Of a stretch of DNA of 64,000 nt, positions 34,073 through 43,800 are shown piece by piece (position 1 is the stretch's first letter; every line of letters starts with the position of its first letter). The notes beneath the pieces are model-generated. The model was not told the DNA's origin, made no database searches, and worked only from the letters and a program-made list of their open reading frames with translations. Both the position numbers and the translations under genes were made by a program. The stretch is from positions 186,001 through 250,000 of the forward strand of contig NZ_JAHBAY010000002.1 in assembly GCF_018499875.1 (NCBI RefSeq). The letters are read 5' to 3'. The DNA is from Kineosporia corallincola. Lineage in GTDB: Bacteria > Actinomycetota > Actinomycetes > Actinomycetales > Kineosporiaceae.

Positions 34073-35208
34073 GCGGCGCCGTTCCGGAACACCCCGGGCT
34101 GCTGAGCGGGGCGCAGGTGCTGGCCACGGCGCGCAGCATCGCCGCCGCCCAGCACGGCGACGGCGCGGTGCCCTGGGAGGCCGGGGCGCACGTGGACGCC
34201 TGGGACCACGTGGAGTGCCTGATGGCCCTCGACGTGGCCGGGCTGCGTGGGCAGGCCCGGGCCGGGTACGAGTGGCTGCGGCGCACGCAGCGTGCCGACG
34301 GCAGCTGGGCCTCGCGCTACGCCGCCGACGGCACGGTGACCGACGCGACCGGGGAGAGCAACCACGCCGCCTACGTCGCCGTCGGGGTGCTGCACCACTG
34401 GCTGGGCGCCGGTGGGGCCGACGGCGAGGAGTTCCTCGCCCGGATGTGGCCGACCGTGCGCCGGGCCCTGGGATTCGTTCTGGGACTGGCCAATCCGGAC
34501 GGCAGCATCGGCTGGGCGCGCTCGCCGCAGGGGCAGGCGGACCCGACGGCGCTGCTGACCGGCTGCTCCAGCATCCACCACGCCCTGCGCTGCGGGGTGA
34601 TCCTGGCCCGGCTGACCGGGCGGGACGGCCCGGCCGCGGAGTGGGAGCGGGCCGCCGGCCGGCTGGCGGGGGTGATCGGGGCGCACTGCGAGAGCGCGCC
34701 GGGCTCAACGGGTCTGCCGGGCGCGGGCGTCGGGACGACGGCAGAGCGGGCCGGTCTCTCGTCGTCCACCATTTTTGCTGACCGGGGCCGCTTCTCGATG
34801 GACTGGTACTACCCGGTGCTCGGCGGGGCCCTGAGCGGTGCCGCCGCCGGCGCGCGGCTGGCCACGCGGCGCGAGGTGTTCGTCGTGGCCGGTTCGGGGA
34901 TCCGCTGCGTGGCCGACCGGCCCTGGGTGACCGGCGCCGAGACCTGCGAACTGGCGCTCGCGCACACGGTTCTCGGCGAGAACGAGACGGCGGCGCAGCT
35001 GGTGGCCGCGATGCAGCACCTGCGTCACGACGACGGCTCGTACTGGACCGGTCTGGTGACGGACGACGGGGTGCGCTGGCCGGTGGAACGCAGCACCTGG
35101 ACCGGTGCGGCGGTGGTCCTGGCCGTGGACGCCCTGGCCGGGAACACCGCGCGCAGCCTGATCTTCCGGCCCTGGGAGCTGGCGGAGGACCTGCGGATCG
35201 CCTCCTGA
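34069..35208 (+). CDS. Prenyltransferase/squalene-cyclase-fold protein
   Basis: 379 aa, GTG start overlapping the methyltransferase stop. It is an alpha/alpha-barrel with QW-type repeats: LRRTQRADGSWASRYAADG, VLGLANPDGSIGWARSP and MQHLRHDDGSYWTGLV, plus WDHVECLMALDVAG. The repeats (Q/x-xx-DGSW) are those of the prenyltransferase/terpenoid cyclase superfamily, but no DxDD or DDxxD catalytic motif stands out. It may be a non-catalytic or unusual member that handles a polyprenyl or glycolipid substrate made with the glycosyltransferase. Confidence 0.78.
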   Translation: MSGAVPEHPGLLSGAQVLATARSIAAAQHGDGAVPWEAGAHVDAWDHVECLMALDVAGLRGQARAGYEWLRRTQRADGSWASRYAADGTVTDATGESNHAAYVAVGVLHHWLGAGGADGEEFLARMWPTVRRALGFVLGLANPDGSIGWARSPQGQADPTALLTGCSSIHHALRCGVILARLTGRDGPAAEWERAAGRLAGVIGAHCESAPGSTGLPGAGVGTTAERAGLSSSTIFADRGRFSMDWYYPVLGGALSGAAAGARLATRREVFVVAGSGIRCVADRPWVTGAETCELALAHTVLGENETAAQLVAAMQHLRHDDGSYWTGLVTDDGVRWPVERSTWTGAAVVLAVDALAGNTARSLIFRPWELAEDLRIAS

Positions 35209-35216
35209 GCCGGATC

Positions 35217-35903
35217 TCAGGTGCCGGGGCGCACCCGGCGCAGCAGCCGCAGCGAGTTCGTGCCGGGCAGCTCCTCGTAGTCGCCGGTGTCCAGGGCCGC
35301 GCGGTACATCCGGTACGGGGCCTGGCCGCCGTCGGCCGGGTCGGGGAACACGTCGTGGACGGCCAGGGTGCCGCCGACGGCCAGGTGCGGCGCCCAGCAC
35401 CGCAGGTCACGCTGCGCGGACTCGTCGGTGTGGCTGCCGTCGACGAACAGGAACGCCAGCGGCGTGCCCCAGATCGCGGCCAGGGTCTGGCCGGCGGCGA
35501 CCACCGCGACCACCACGTCCTCCGCCCCGGCCCCGGCGATCGTGCGGCGGAACGCGGGCAGCGTGTCGATCCGGCCGGTGGCCTCGTCCACCAGGGACGG
35601 GTCGTGGTACTCCCAGCCGGGCTGGTGCTCCTCCGAGCCGCGGTGGTGGTCGACCGTGACCACCTGCCGGCCGTTGCGCACGGCCGCCGCGGCCAGGTAG
35701 AGCGCGGACTTGCCCATCCAGCTGCCGACCTCCAGCAGCGGGCCGGGCACTCCCTGCTCCGGGGAGGTGGCGGCCAGCGCCGCCCGGTACAGGGCCGTGC
35801 CCTCGTCGGGCGGCATGAAACCGGGGGCCGCGGCGGCCGAGGCCAGCAGGTCTGTGGAAGTCGGTGTGGAGACCGGTGCGGAAGTCGGTGTGGGAGTCGG
35901 CAC
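35217..35903 (-). CDS. Class I SAM-dependent methyltransferase (Methyltransf_24-like)
   Basis: 228 aa from GTG 35903. Motif I is LLEVGSWMGKSALYLAAAA, the acidic strand is VVTVDHHRGSEEH, and motif II is LFVDGSHTDESAQRDLRCW with VGGTLAVHDVF. This is the Methyltransf_24/macrocin-O-methyltransferase-like shape. A longer frame (ATG 35999) adds only low-complexity residues, whereas the chosen GTG lies 7 nt after TAGGCT on the minus strand, a leaderless arrangement. It converges on the prenyltransferase-fold gene with an 8-bp gap and may act in the same pathway. Confidence 0.85.
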   Translation of the reverse strand: MPTPTPTSAPVSTPTSTDLLASAAAAPGFMPPDEGTALYRAALAATSPEQGVPGPLLEVGSWMGKSALYLAAAAVRNGRQVVTVDHHRGSEEHQPGWEYHDPSLVDEATGRIDTLPAFRRTIAGAGAEDVVVAVVAAGQTLAAIWGTPLAFLFVDGSHTDESAQRDLRCWAPHLAVGGTLAVHDVFPDPADGGQAPYRMYRAALDTGDYEELPGTNSLRLLRRVRPGT

Positions 35904-35910
35904 GCGGGTG

Positions 35911-35916
35911 AGCCTA
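35911..35916 (-). promoter_or_regulatory. -10 element TAGGCT of methyltransferase gene
   Basis: On the minus strand TAGGCT is followed by 7 nt and the GTG at 35903, with no ribosome site. The same hexamer, also at leaderless spacing, precedes the divergent aminopeptidase gene. Confidence 0.5.
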
Positions 35917-36033
35917 GTGCGACGGGCCGGCCCGCCCTGGCCGGGTTTCCCCCTGCCCGCGGCCGTCGTGAGCGGGTCGAGAGGGTATGAATCGGGCAAT
36001 TAGGGGGTCGCGCGAATTGTCGGACCCGGCGCA

Positions 36034-36039
36034 TAGGCT
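36034..36039 (+). promoter_or_regulatory. -10 element TAGGCT of aminopeptidase gene
   Basis: TAGGCT, a 6-nt spacer (TCGGCC) and the ATG at 36046, with no Shine-Dalgarno. Predicts transcription starting at the initiator codon. Confidence 0.55.
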
Positions 36040-36045
36040 TCGGCC

Positions 36046-38574
36046 ATGGCTGGGAACCTGACCCGAGACGAGGCCGCGCAGCGCAGCCGGTTGCTCACCG
36101 TCCATTCGTACACCGTCGAGCTCGACCTGACCACGGGCGCGGACACGTTCCGCTCCACCACCGTGGTCCGGTTCGACTGCACCCAGCCCGGGGCGTCCAC
36201 GTTCGCCGAGATCGCCGAGGCCACCTGCCACGAGATCGACCTGAACGGCACCCCGCTGGCCGCCGACCCGCACGGGCGCATCCCGCTGCCCGGCCTGGCG
36301 GCGCACAACACCCTGCGCGTGGTCGCCGACGTCGCCTACTCCACCACCGGCCAGGGCCTGCACCGCTTCACCGACCCGGTCGACGACCGGGTGTACCTGC
36401 ACAGCCAGTTCGCCACGGCCGACGCGCAGCGCATGTTCGCCTGCTTCGACCAGCCCGACCTGAAGTCGCGCTACGAGTTCACCGTCACCGCCCCCGCCGA
36501 CTGGGAGGTGGTCTCCAACAGCAGCCCCGTCACGGTCGAGACGGCCGACGGGGCACGGCGCTGGCAGTTCGCCCCCACCCCGGTGCTGTCCACCTACCTC
36601 ACCGCCGTGGTCGCCGGCCCCTACCACGTGGTGGCGGACGAGTACCGCGGCACGGTCGACGGCGAGGAGGTGGTCATCCCAATGCGCGCCCTGTGCCGGC
36701 AGTCGCTGGCCCCGCACTTCGACGCCGAGGAGATTCTCGACGTCACCCGCCGCGGCCTCGACTTCTTCCAGGCCGCGTTCGGCATGGCCTACCCGTTCGG
36801 CAAGTACGACCAGGCGTTCGTGCCCGAGTTCAACCTCGGCGCCATGGAGAACCCCGGCTGCGTCACCTTCACCGAGACCTACGTGTTCCGCTCGCGGGTC
36901 ACCGACGCCGAGCACGAGCGCCGGGCCTCCACCGTCCTGCACGAGATGTCGCACATGTGGTTCGGCGACCTGGTCACCATGAGCTGGTGGGACGACCTGT
37001 GGCTGAACGAGTCGTTCGCCACCTACGCCGCCGCCCTGGCCCAGAGCAGCGCCACCCGCTGGGCCGACGCCTGGGCCACCTTCGCCGACGCGGCCAAGGC
37101 CCGCGCCTGCCGCCAGGACCAGCTCTCCACCACGCACCCGATCGCCGCCGACATCGTCGACATCCGCTCGATGGAGGTGAACTTCGACGCGATCACCTAC
37201 CAGAAGGGCGCGTCGGTGCTGAAGCAGCTGGTCGCCACGATCGGCACCGACACCTTCCTGGCCGCGCTGCGCCGCTACTTCGTGCGGCACGCCTGGGGCG
37301 TCGCCACCCTGGCCGACCTGCTCGCCGCCCTCACCGAGCAGACCGGCCGCGACATGACGGACTGGTCGGCGCAGTGGCTGGAGACCACCGGCCCGAACAC
37401 CCTGCGGGCCGAGTTCACCCTCGACGAGTCCGGCGCGTTCAGCAGTTTCGCCGTCGTGCAGGGCGCCGACCCGCAGCACCCCACGCTGCGCTCGCACCGG
37501 ATCGCCATCGGCCTGTACGACGAGAAGGCCGGTGAACTGGTGCGCCGGCACCGCGTCGAACTCGACGTGGCCGGGCCCCGCACCGAGGTGCCCGAGCTGC
37601 TCGGCCAGGCCCGCGGCGACCTGGTGCTGGTGAACGACGACGACCTGACCTACGCCAAGGTCCGGCTCGACGAGGCCTCGCTGCACACCGTGCTCACCGG
37701 CATCGGCCGCATCGGCGACCCGCTGGCCCAGGCCGTGTGCTGGGGCATCGCCTGGGACATGCTGCGCGACGGCGAGCTGCCCCCGGCCCGCTACGCCCAG
37801 CTGGTGCTGGCCGGCGTGAACACGGTGGCCAGCGCGGCCATCCGGCGCAACCTGCTCGACCAGGCGGTCGCGGCCACCCGGCACTACCTGCCCGCCGGCC
37901 GGCGCGAGGCCGGGCTCACCGCCCTGGCCGCCGGGCTGCTCGACCTGGCCGGCACGGCCGCGCCCGGCTCACACGAACAGCTCGCCTACGTGCGGGCGTT
38001 CGCCTCCGGCGCCGCCTCGCCCGAGCAGCTGGCGGTGCTCGAGGGACTGCTGTCCGGCACGGCCAACCTGCCCGGGCTGGTCGTCGACACCGACCTGCGC
38101 TGGAGCCTGCTGCGTCGGCTGGTCACCACCGGCCGCGGCACCCAGCAGCAGATCGACGCCGAGCTGCGCCGCGACCCCACCGACAAGGGCCGCTCACAGG
38201 CCGCCGCCTGCGCCGCGGCGATTCCCACGCCCGAGGCGAAAACCGCTGCCTGGCATGCCTTCGTCGCCGGTGAACAGCCGCTCGGCACGCTCGGCTCGGC
38301 GCTCGCGGGCTTCCACGCCCCCGAGCACGCACAGCTCACCGAGGGCTGGGCGCAGGCCTACTTCGACGTGCTCACCAACGTGGCCGACACCTGGCCGAGC
38401 GAGCGCACCCAGACCTTCGCCAAGGGCGCCTACCCGCCCGCGCAGGCCCGGGCCGACCTGCCCGCGCTGACCGAGCAGTACCTGGCCGAGGCTCAGCCCC
38501 CGGCCTGGCTGGCGCGGCTGGTGCGTGAGGGGCGCGACGAGGTGGTGCGGGCGCGGCACATTCTGGCCGGGTGA
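36046..38574 (+). CDS. pepN: Aminopeptidase N (M1 zinc metallopeptidase)
   Basis: 842 aa, normal length for actinobacterial PepN. The exopeptidase motif GAMENPG lies near residue 265. The zinc site HEMSHMWFGDLVTMSWWDDLWLNESFA lies near 299-325, with the HExxH and the downstream Glu. A catalytic Tyr is expected in DAITYQKGASVLKQL. The C-terminal ERAP1-like helical domain runs from about 520. It removes N-terminal residues from peptides in the cytoplasm; there is no signal peptide. It is a single gene with a leaderless-type start. Confidence 0.96.
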   Translation: MAGNLTRDEAAQRSRLLTVHSYTVELDLTTGADTFRSTTVVRFDCTQPGASTFAEIAEATCHEIDLNGTPLAADPHGRIPLPGLAAHNTLRVVADVAYSTTGQGLHRFTDPVDDRVYLHSQFATADAQRMFACFDQPDLKSRYEFTVTAPADWEVVSNSSPVTVETADGARRWQFAPTPVLSTYLTAVVAGPYHVVADEYRGTVDGEEVVIPMRALCRQSLAPHFDAEEILDVTRRGLDFFQAAFGMAYPFGKYDQAFVPEFNLGAMENPGCVTFTETYVFRSRVTDAEHERRASTVLHEMSHMWFGDLVTMSWWDDLWLNESFATYAAALAQSSATRWADAWATFADAAKARACRQDQLSTTHPIAADIVDIRSMEVNFDAITYQKGASVLKQLVATIGTDTFLAALRRYFVRHAWGVATLADLLAALTEQTGRDMTDWSAQWLETTGPNTLRAEFTLDESGAFSSFAVVQGADPQHPTLRSHRIAIGLYDEKAGELVRRHRVELDVAGPRTEVPELLGQARGDLVLVNDDDLTYAKVRLDEASLHTVLTGIGRIGDPLAQAVCWGIAWDMLRDGELPPARYAQLVLAGVNTVASAAIRRNLLDQAVAATRHYLPAGRREAGLTALAAGLLDLAGTAAPGSHEQLAYVRAFASGAASPEQLAVLEGLLSGTANLPGLVVDTDLRWSLLRRLVTTGRGTQQQIDAELRRDPTDKGRSQAAACAAAIPTPEAKTAAWHAFVAGEQPLGTLGSALAGFHAPEHAQLTEGWAQAYFDVLTNVADTWPSERTQTFAKGAYPPAQARADLPALTEQYLAEAQPPAWLARLVREGRDEVVRARHILAG

Positions 38575-38612
38575 GTGGCCGGGTGAGTGGCCGGCTGAGT
38601 GGCTGGGTAGGC
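38565..38612. repeat. 12-bp tandem repeat at the pepN stop codon
   Basis: Four degenerate copies of GGCCGGGTGAGT. The pepN TGA stop lies in the first copy and the rest fill the start of the gap to the amylase gene. In frame, each perfect copy carries another TGA, so repeat changes would not extend the protein. Probably slippage-derived. Confidence 0.75.
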
Positions 38613-38690
38613 CGCCGGCGGAAGACTGTTCTCGCTTCGTGATTTCGGGATTACTCTTCGTGGGGTCAACGTCGACCCCGGGGGAGTTGC

Positions 38691-40526
38691 ATGTCTGCCC
38701 AACGTCCCACCCATCGGTCCGCCCAGCAGTCCACCCAGCAGTCCGCCGGGCACGCCACGCCGTCGTCCGCGCGCCCGGCCACACCGTCGGCCGGTCACCT
38801 GCCCGGGTCCTCGCCCGGGTACGCGGCCGGATCCCCGCCGAGTCACTCGCCCGGGAACGCGCCCGGGAACTCACCTGGGCATTCGGCTGGGCGTTCACCC
38901 GGGCATTCGGCCACGCGAAGGTCCACGCAGGGGTCCGGCCAGGCGCCCGACGGTCACCCGGCGCAGCGTCCCGGGCGCCGGGCGTCCCGGGCCGCCCGCC
39001 CGGTGCTGGCCGCGCTGGCCGTGGTCGCGGCGGTCGGCCTGTCGGTGGCCGGGGTCTCGGCCGTGGACGGGCTGGGCGGCACCCGCGAGCCCGGGATCAC
39101 GCCGCTGAAGGCGTCGGGACGCTCGGACGTGATGGCGAATCTGTTCGAGTGGAACTGGAACTCGGTGGCGTCGGAGTGCACGCGGGTACTGGGCCCGGCC
39201 GGGTACGCCGGGGTGCAGGTGTCGCAGCCGGCCGACTCGCTCAGGCGCACGGCGCTGGGCGACGGCAGCGACACCGTGCTGCATCCGTGGTGGGAGATCT
39301 ATCAGCCGGTCTCCTACGAGCTGACCAGCCGGATGGGCACCGAGGCCGAGTTCCGCGCGATGGTGCGGACCTGCCGCGCGGCGGGCGTGAAGGTGTACGT
39401 CGACGCGGTGGTCAATCACATGACCGGGCAGGGGTCGGTGTCGTACGGGGGCACCGAGTACAGCCACTTCGCCTACGACGGGCTGTACGACGCGGCGGAC
39501 TTCCACCACCGGGGTGAGGAGTGTTCGTCGTCCACCGGTGGGATCGAGGACTTCAACAACCTGCGGCAGGTGCGTTACTGCGAGCTGGTCGGGCTGGCCG
39601 ACCTGGACACCTCCGACCCGCACGTGCGCGACACCCTGGCGGCCTACCTGAACAAGCTTCTGGGCTACGGGGTCTCGGGGTTCCGGGTGGACGCCGCCAA
39701 GCACGTCGGGCAGGACGACCTGATCGCCCTGCGCAAGAAGCTGCACCGCACCGTCGACGGCGACCGGCCCTACGTGGCGCTGGAGGTGTTCGGCGGGGGA
39801 CCGGGGTCGCTGTCGCCGCAGGCGTTCACCGAGGCCGGGTCGGCGGTGCTCGGGCTGGACGCCGACATCCAGATCAAGAACGCGTTCAAGAGCTACCCGG
39901 CCGACGGCACCGGAAGCCTGGCCACCCTGCGCGACTTCGGCGAGGGCTCGGGACTGACCCCGGGGGACAAGACGCTGAGCTTCGTGCAGAACCACGACAC
40001 CGAGCGCAACGGCGACTCGCTCAACTACAAGGACGGCGCCACCAACCTGCTCGCCCAGCAGTTCCTGCTCGCCTACGGCTACGGAACCCCGCAGGTCTAC
40101 AGCAGTTTCGCCTGGGAGACCACGGACGCCTCCCCACCGTCCGGCAAGGACGGCCTGATCACCGACACCGACTGCTCGGACGCCGCCTGGGTGTGCGTGC
40201 ACGCCGACGCGGCGGTCACCGGGATGGTCGGGTTCCACAACCGGGTGGGCGACGCCGCGGTGCGCAACTGGTGGGACGACGGTGGGAACCTGATCGCGTT
40301 CGGTCGCGGCCGGGCGGGCTGGGTGGCGCTGAACAACGACCGGGCCGCGCACACCCGCACGTTCTCCACCGGCCTGCCCGCCGGGACGTACTGCAACGTG
40401 ACCACCGGTGTGGCCCGGGGCGGCCGCTGCTCGGGCCCGACGGTGCGGGTGGCCGGCGACGGCACGGCCGAGGTGACCGTGCCGGCCAAGGGCGCGGTGG
40501 CGTTCACCCGGGCCGACCGGGTCTGA
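38691..40526 (+). CDS. Secreted or membrane-anchored GH13 alpha-amylase
   Basis: 611 aa. A strong GGGGGAG site precedes the ATG. Residues 1 to about 100 are low-complexity (Ser, Pro, Gly, His, Gln) with SPGH/SPGN repeats. A hydrophobic helix at about 103-124 follows, then the GH13 barrel of the GH13_32 type: MANLFEWNWNSVASEC, VYVDAVVNHM, GFRVDAAKHV (nucleophile Asp about 334), YVALEVFGG (acid Glu about 365) and FVQNHDTERN (Asp about 436). A small C-terminal beta domain ends the protein. It hydrolyses alpha-1,4 glucans outside the cell. The 100-residue cytoplasmic-side extension is unusual; no later start fits, so it may be a type II membrane anchor. Confidence 0.9.
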   Translation: MSAQRPTHRSAQQSTQQSAGHATPSSARPATPSAGHLPGSSPGYAAGSPPSHSPGNAPGNSPGHSAGRSPGHSATRRSTQGSGQAPDGHPAQRPGRRASRAARPVLAALAVVAAVGLSVAGVSAVDGLGGTREPGITPLKASGRSDVMANLFEWNWNSVASECTRVLGPAGYAGVQVSQPADSLRRTALGDGSDTVLHPWWEIYQPVSYELTSRMGTEAEFRAMVRTCRAAGVKVYVDAVVNHMTGQGSVSYGGTEYSHFAYDGLYDAADFHHRGEECSSSTGGIEDFNNLRQVRYCELVGLADLDTSDPHVRDTLAAYLNKLLGYGVSGFRVDAAKHVGQDDLIALRKKLHRTVDGDRPYVALEVFGGGPGSLSPQAFTEAGSAVLGLDADIQIKNAFKSYPADGTGSLATLRDFGEGSGLTPGDKTLSFVQNHDTERNGDSLNYKDGATNLLAQQFLLAYGYGTPQVYSSFAWETTDASPPSGKDGLITDTDCSDAAWVCVHADAAVTGMVGFHNRVGDAAVRNWWDDGGNLIAFGRGRAGWVALNNDRAAHTRTFSTGLPAGTYCNVTTGVARGGRCSGPTVRVAGDGTAEVTVPAKGAVAFTRADRV

Positions 40527-40807
40527 CAGCGCCAGAAAGTGGGGACGCGCGGGATCCGGCCCTGAGTGCCGGGTCTCGCGCCTGCCACACGGGTTCCGTG
40601 GCCCGGCCTCCCATGTCCTCACCTGCTCCGTTCGCCAGACCCCGTGCAGATCCCGTGCAGATCCCGGGCCAACGGCTGGGTTTGCCGCACGCGTCCCGTC
40701 GTCATCTGTTTGGCTCCCGCGACACGCCGCGTTAATTACCTCTCTGTAATTCCAGAGTTACCTAGAGTCACCCATGCTGCAATGGGGAAATCTGGGGGAA
40801 CTGACGA

Positions 40808-43800
40808 ATGCGCGCGTGGGTCAACAGGCTCGGCGATAACAGGCTGGTAGCGAAATGGCGGGGAACGGCGTCCGCCGACCTGACGCAAGGAGCCGGGCAT
40901 TCACCCGCCGACCAGCGTCCCCCCGCTGGCGACGGTTCCCCGGCAGGCACCTCTCCAGCGGGCAACCGTTCACCAGGCAACCGCCCAGCAGCCACCGGCC
41001 GCCCCGTGCGTACCGCCACGGCCCGCGGCCTGGTCGGCCTGCTGATGGCCGGGGTGCTGATCCCGGCCGGCGCGCAGAGCGGCTCGGCGTTCAGCGGCAC
41101 CGTCATCTCCAACGCCAACGTGCTCAACGGCAGCGTGAAACTCCTCGCCGCGGCCACGGTGAACATCACCAGCGTGGTGAAGTCCGAGTATCCCGGCACC
41201 CCCTCCAACCAGGCCGCCAACCTCTCCGGCCTGGGCATCGACACCGTGGCCTCGGCCGGCCTGGTCAACAGCGCCGCCACCGCCGACCCGCTCTACGACC
41301 GGGCCAACTCCAGCGCCGACCTGGCCAGCCTGAACGTCGCCAGCGGCCTGATCTCCCTGGGCCCGACGCACTCGCAGTGCGCCGCCACCGGCAGCGGGGT
41401 GACCGGCTCGTCCACCGTCACCGGCCTGTCGCTGGGCGGCGGCCTGAGCCTGGGCGCGGCCGTCCCGACCGGCGTCATCCCCGCCAACTACACCATCCCG
41501 CTGACCCTGGCGGGACTGACCGCCGGGTCGCTGATCCTCAACTACCAGGACTCCACCAACCAGGGCTCCGGGCAGTACGCGAAGAAGGTCATCGCCGTGC
41601 GCGCCGTGATCAGCGCCGCCGGCCTGGCCAACGTCAACCTCGACATCGGCACCAGCGAGTGCGGCACCTCGGTGCCCACCACTCCCGCGGTCAGCGCCAT
41701 CACCCCGGTCAAGGGCGGTGAGCCGGGCGGCACCAGCGTCACCGTGACCGGCACCGGCTTCCTCGGCACCACCGACGTGAAGTTCGGCGCCACCAGTGCC
41801 ACCAGCTACACCATCAACTCGCTGACCAGCATCACGGCCATCGCCCCGGCCGGCACCGGCACCGTCGACGTGCGCGTGGTGAACCCGGCCGGCACCTCGG
41901 CCAACACCGCCGCCGACGACTTCACCTATGTGCCGAAACCGGTGATCACCTCGATCACCCCGGTCCGCGGCCCCACCGCCGGCGGCACCACCGTCACGAT
42001 CACCGGCACCAGCCTGGCCAACGCCACCGCCGTCAGCTTCGGCGGCACCGCGGCCACCAGCTTCAGCGCGGACAGCGCCACCCAGGTCACCGCCGTCGCC
42101 CCGGCCGGGTCGGCCGGCCAGATCGACGTACGCGTCACCACCGCCGGCGGCCAGTCCGACGTGGTCACCGCCGACCAGTACACCTACGTCGCGGCACCGG
42201 CCGTCACCAGCATCTCCCCGGCCGTCGGCGCGCTCGCGGGCGGCACCGTCGTGACCGTCACCGGCACCGGCCTGGCCAACGCGACGTCGGTGAAGTTCGG
42301 CACCGCGACCGGCACGATCACCGCCAACACCGGCACGAGCATCACCGTCACCTCCCCGGCCGGCAGCGCGGGCACGGTCGACCTCACGGTCACCACCGCC
42401 GGCGGTACCTCGGCCAACACCGCGAACGACGACTTCACCTACATCGGCCAGCCCACCGTCACCGCGGTCAGCCCGGGCACCGGCCCGGCCGCCGGTGGCA
42501 CCTCCGTCACGATCACCGGCACCGGTTTCGCCGGGCTCTCGGGCGCCTCGGCGGTGCAGTTCGGTGGCACGAATGCGACCGGCTACACGGTGAACTCGGC
42601 CACGAGCATCACCGCGACCGCCCCGGCGGGCAGCGCCGGCACGGTCGACGTGACCGTGACCAACCCGGCCGGCACGTCCGCGGCCTCGGCCGCCGACCAG
42701 TTCACCTACATCGCCCTGCCCACGGTGAGCGGGGTCAGCCCGGCCACCGGCCCGACCGCGGGCGGCAACACCGTGACCGTCACCGGCACCGGCTTCACCG
42801 GCGCCACCCAGGTGGCGTTCGGGGCGAACAACGGCTCGGGACTCAGCGTGGTCAACGCGACCACCCTGACCGTCACCGTGCCGGCCGGCACCGGGACGGC
42901 GGACGTGCGGGTCACCACCCCCGGCGGCACCTCGGCGAACACCGCGGCCGACAACTACGTCTACGCGGGATCGCCCACGGTGACCGGGATCTCGCCGTCC
43001 GCGGGCCCGGTCGCGGGCGGCACCAGCGTCGTCCTCACCGGCACCAACCTGACCGGGACCACGGCCGTGAGCTTCGGGGGGACGCCCGCGGCCGGCTTCA
43101 CCGTGAACAGCGCCACCCAGATCACCGCGACCACGCCCGCGGGCAGCGCGGGCCCGGCGGCCGTGGCCGTCACCACCCCCGGCGGCAGTTTCACCACCAC
43201 CGGCGCCAACCGGTTCACCTACACCGCCGCCCCGGTGATCACGTCGCTGTCACCCAGTAGCGTGCCCGCCGCCGGCGGACTGGCGATGACGATCAGCGGC
43301 TCCAACTTCACCGGGATGACGTCGGTGAGGATCGACGGCCAGAGCGTCGTCGGGGTCCTGGTCAACGACTCCACGATCACTGTGGCCCTGATCCCCGCGC
43401 ACGCGGTCGGCCCGGCCGACGTCACCGTGACCACCACCAACGGCGGAACCAGCGCGGCCACCTCGGCCGCGGTGCTCACCTACGTCGGGCAGCCCACGCT
43501 GACGTCGGTCTCGCCGAACTCCGGCCCGATGGCCGGCGGTAACACCGTGACGCTGACCGGCGCCGGGTTCACCAACGTGGACAGCGTGAACTTCGGCGCC
43601 CAGGGCGCCACGTTCACCAAGGTCTCGGACACCCAGATCACCGCGACCGTGCCCAGCAGCCTGGCCGGGCAGACGGTCAACGTGAGCGTGACCAGCCTGG
43701 CCTACGGGATCTCCGGCACCCGGCCCTACACCTACGTCGCCGCGCCGGTCGTCACGGGCCTGAGCCCGAACTCCGGCCCGGAGGCCGGCGGGCGCACCGT

